A DNA stretch of 64,000 nucleotides from an uncultured Lachnospiraceae bacterium. GTDB taxonomy: Bacteria > Bacillota > Clostridia > Lachnospirales > Lachnospiraceae. The DNA lies in the NCBI GenBank assembly GCA_910585555.1, contig CAJUFU010000001.1, positions 5,355 to 69,354 of the forward strand, given 5' to 3'. Within the stretch, counting starts at the first letter, position 1. Each line of letters starts with the position of its first letter. A program made the translations under genes and the position numbers. The notes under the pieces were generated by a model, which was not told where the DNA came from, made no database searches, and saw nothing but the letters and a program-made list of their open reading frames with translations. Shown here one piece after another: positions 62,448 to 64,000 of the stretch.

Positions 62448-62471
62448 TTTCTATCCCTCACATAGCGGTGC

Positions 62472-63332
62472 TCAGCCTTTTACCGCACCGGCTGTCATAC
62501 CCTTAATAATATACTTCTGCAGGAAACAATATACAATGATAACAGGAACAATTACCAATGTCACTGCCGCCGCCATCAGACCGTAGTTAGTACCTTCTTT
62601 GGCAGTCAGCTGATTTAACAGCGTGGTGATGCCGTACATGTCAGGTCTCTTTAAGAAAAACATCTGGGTGAACAAGTCGTTATAGCTCCATAAGAAAGAG
62701 AAGATGGCTACCGTGGCAAAGGAGGGCTTTGTAAGCGGTAAAACGACTTTAAAATATATCTGGAACGCATTGCATCCTTCCATATAGGCGGCTTCTTCCA
62801 GCTCGATGGGAAGTCCTTTGATGTAACCGATCAGCACCACCATAGCGAAAGAGAGGTTGCCTGCCACCTGGGGTAAGATCACGGAGAACATGGTTCTAAT
62901 CCAGCTGCCGGTGTTGGCGATGCCCCAGGAAAATTCCATGGCAAATACCGGAACGATGGTGGCAAATACCGGGAACATCATCCCTGCGATGACCATAGAA
63001 TGTAGAAACTCCGAACCCTTAAACTGGTATCTGGAAAGGGCGTATGCCGCCATGCCTGCAAGAAGTATGACTAAAAGGGCAACCATGGTGGAGATGAAGA
63101 TGCTGTTCTTGTAGGCGTTTACGATATTCAGATTGCCAAAGGCCTTCCTGTAGTTTGCCAAGGTGAACAGTTCTCCTAAGGGCAGGGAAAAGGAGTCTGC
63201 AAGAATCATATTCTTTGCCTTAAAGGAGTTTTGGACTACCCAGATGATGGGGTATATGGTGGTGATAGACCAGAGAATCAAAAGCAGATAGACAACGCCC
63301 TGGCCGATGGAAAAAGTTCTTTTTTTCGTCAT
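62472..63332 (-). CDS. Carbohydrate ABC transporter permease (MalG/CUT1 type)
   Basis: The 286-aa protein has six membrane helices and the ABC-permease EAA loop LEEAAYMEGCNAFQIYFKVVLPLTKP near residue 178. It is the second membrane subunit of a CUT1 sugar importer. GGAGGGCCATAGAT precedes the ATG. The sugar is not shown. Confidence 0.95.
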   Translation of the reverse strand: MTKKRTFSIGQGVVYLLLILWSITTIYPIIWVVQNSFKAKNMILADSFSLPLGELFTLANYRKAFGNLNIVNAYKNSIFISTMVALLVILLAGMAAYALSRYQFKGSEFLHSMVIAGMMFPVFATIVPVFAMEFSWGIANTGSWIRTMFSVILPQVAGNLSFAMVVLIGYIKGLPIELEEAAYMEGCNAFQIYFKVVLPLTKPSFATVAIFSFLWSYNDLFTQMFFLKRPDMYGITTLLNQLTAKEGTNYGLMAAAVTLVIVPVIIVYCFLQKYIIKGMTAGAVKG

Positions 63333-63347
63333 ATCTATGGCCCTCCT

Positions 63348-64000
63348 TTAATAATCTTTCTCGCGGAAGATGGCATTTACGATTTTGGATAAAACAATGC
63401 CCAGTACCACAATCAGTACCGCCAGCGCACATCCATAATCTACATTTTTGGTTTCCATGGTATGATAGTACATATAAGTGCCTGTTAAGAAGGTGGATTT
63501 AAGCGGCATACCCTTGGGGAACATGGTCCAGGGGAGGTCGAATACCTTCAGTGCGCCTGTAACGGCCAGAACGCTGCAGGTACAGATGACATTGTGTAAA
63601 AGCGGAAGAGAGATGTAGCGTACACACTGCAGGGTAGATGCGCCGTCAATCCGCGCCGCCTCGTACAGTTCGTCGGAGATATTGTTTAGGCCTGTGATGA
63701 GGATGACGAAGTAGAATCCCACATACTGCCACATAACAGGAAGCATCATGGTAAACAGGGCTATGCCTTCCGCTTTCCAGTCGGTCAGCTGACTTTTGCC
63801 AAGTGCTTCCAAAAGCTGGTTGACCATGCCTTTGTCATACAAGAACAGCAGGTTGAACAGTAAGCCCAAGGCGGTTGCCGAGATGACGATGGGGAAGAAG
63901 AATACGGTCTTAAAGAACTGTCTGCATCTGCCGATGTTATCCACCATAAGCGCCAACAGGATGGCGATGCCGACCTGTCCGATCAGTGTGACAACCATCA
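63348..64000 (-). CDS. Carbohydrate ABC transporter permease (MalF/UgpA type), cut by the window end
   Basis: About 217 residues of the C-terminal part are present. The EAA loop is YEAARIDGASTLQCVRYISLPLLH. It pairs with the downstream permease, starting 15 bp before it. The reading frame runs off the window, so the N-terminus, about a quarter of a normal permease, is missing; the apparent Met start is internal. Confidence 0.93.
   Translation of the reverse strand, partial: MVVTLIGQVGIAILLALMVDNIGRCRQFFKTVFFFPIVISATALGLLFNLLFLYDKGMVNQLLEALGKSQLTDWKAEGIALFTMMLPVMWQYVGFYFVILITGLNNISDELYEAARIDGASTLQCVRYISLPLLHNVICTCSVLAVTGALKVFDLPWTMFPKGMPLKSTFLTGTYMYYHTMETKNVDYGCALAVLIVVLGIVLSKIVNAIFREKDY

Overview
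The window reads as chromosomal DNA of a strictly anaerobic, spore-related, motile Firmicute, most likely of the family Lachnospiraceae (Clostridia). The reasons are the two-subunit GlgC/GlgD pair, pyruvate formate-lyase as a main fermentation enzyme, a 2[4Fe-4S] ferredoxin, SpoVG, CwlD and SleB-type wall hydrolases, strong AAGGAGG ribosome binding sites, and the gdpP-rplI-dnaB, prs-dnaC-dnaD and murF-ddl gene orders. The assignment is inference from gene content. No rRNA or tRNA gene, CRISPR array, prophage or complete insertion sequence was found. The first 28 bases are leftover Illumina adapter, so the left edge is a true contig end that cuts into leuA.

Layout. 1-2.5 kb: leuA (5' end lost), a sirtuin and a DUF951 protein. 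2.7-8.8 kb: rpsF-ssb-rpsR, then gdpP-rplI-dnaB and a MerR-like regulator. 8.8-13.5 kb (mostly minus): ferredoxin, pflA, and a pyruvate formate-lyase split into separate genes (a 679-aa catalytic core without a glycyl-radical domain, a 67-aa cysteine-bearing relative of that domain, and a 79-aa free glycyl-radical domain), with a divergent DUF1858 gene. 13.6-20.8 kb: mecA, a GH18/SH3 protein, cwlD, tsaC/sua5, rpiB, a SleB-like hydrolase and a DUF402 protein. 21-28.7 kb: a ten-gene ATP synthase operon (atpZ-I-B-E-F-H-A-G-D-C), whose c subunit carries a sodium-type ion-binding site. 28.8-35.7 kb: a methyltransferase, a large surface protein, an HAD phosphatase, membrane proteins and QueT with a structured leader. 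35.7-43.8 kb: prs, dnaC and dnaD, murC, glgC-glgD and spoVG. 43.9-49.7 kb: a SigV/RsiV-type ECF sigma and anti-sigma pair, pth and mfd. 49.8-58.2 kb: accessory genes (Cys-rich protein, Rpn-family nuclease, cysteine desulfurase, lipoprotein, a 33-aa small protein, alpha/beta hydrolase) and a membrane-anchored MurF-like ligase with ddl. 58.2-61.5 kb (minus): a zinc-ribbon protein, a flagellin carrying a metallopeptidase in its variable region (flagellinolysin) and a serine-rich secreted protein. 61.6-64 kb (minus): an AraC-type response regulator and two sugar ABC permeases, the last running off the window.

Four things stand out. (1) The pyruvate formate-lyase is in pieces, and a copy of a dispersed palindromic repeat sits exactly at the domain boundary. 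(2) That repeat is a two-hairpin element of about 50 bp that starts 0-2 nt after the stop codons of pflB, the free glycyl-radical gene and atpE, with compensating base changes between copies, so it probably acts as RNA. (3) The flagellin is a flagellinolysin, with HELMH and a downstream glutamate. (4) Runs of 10 and 11 C sit in the promoter regions of the flagellinolysin and the serine-rich secreted protein, each exactly 8 nt upstream of a TGCTAT -10 element. This is the arrangement of phase-variable promoters.
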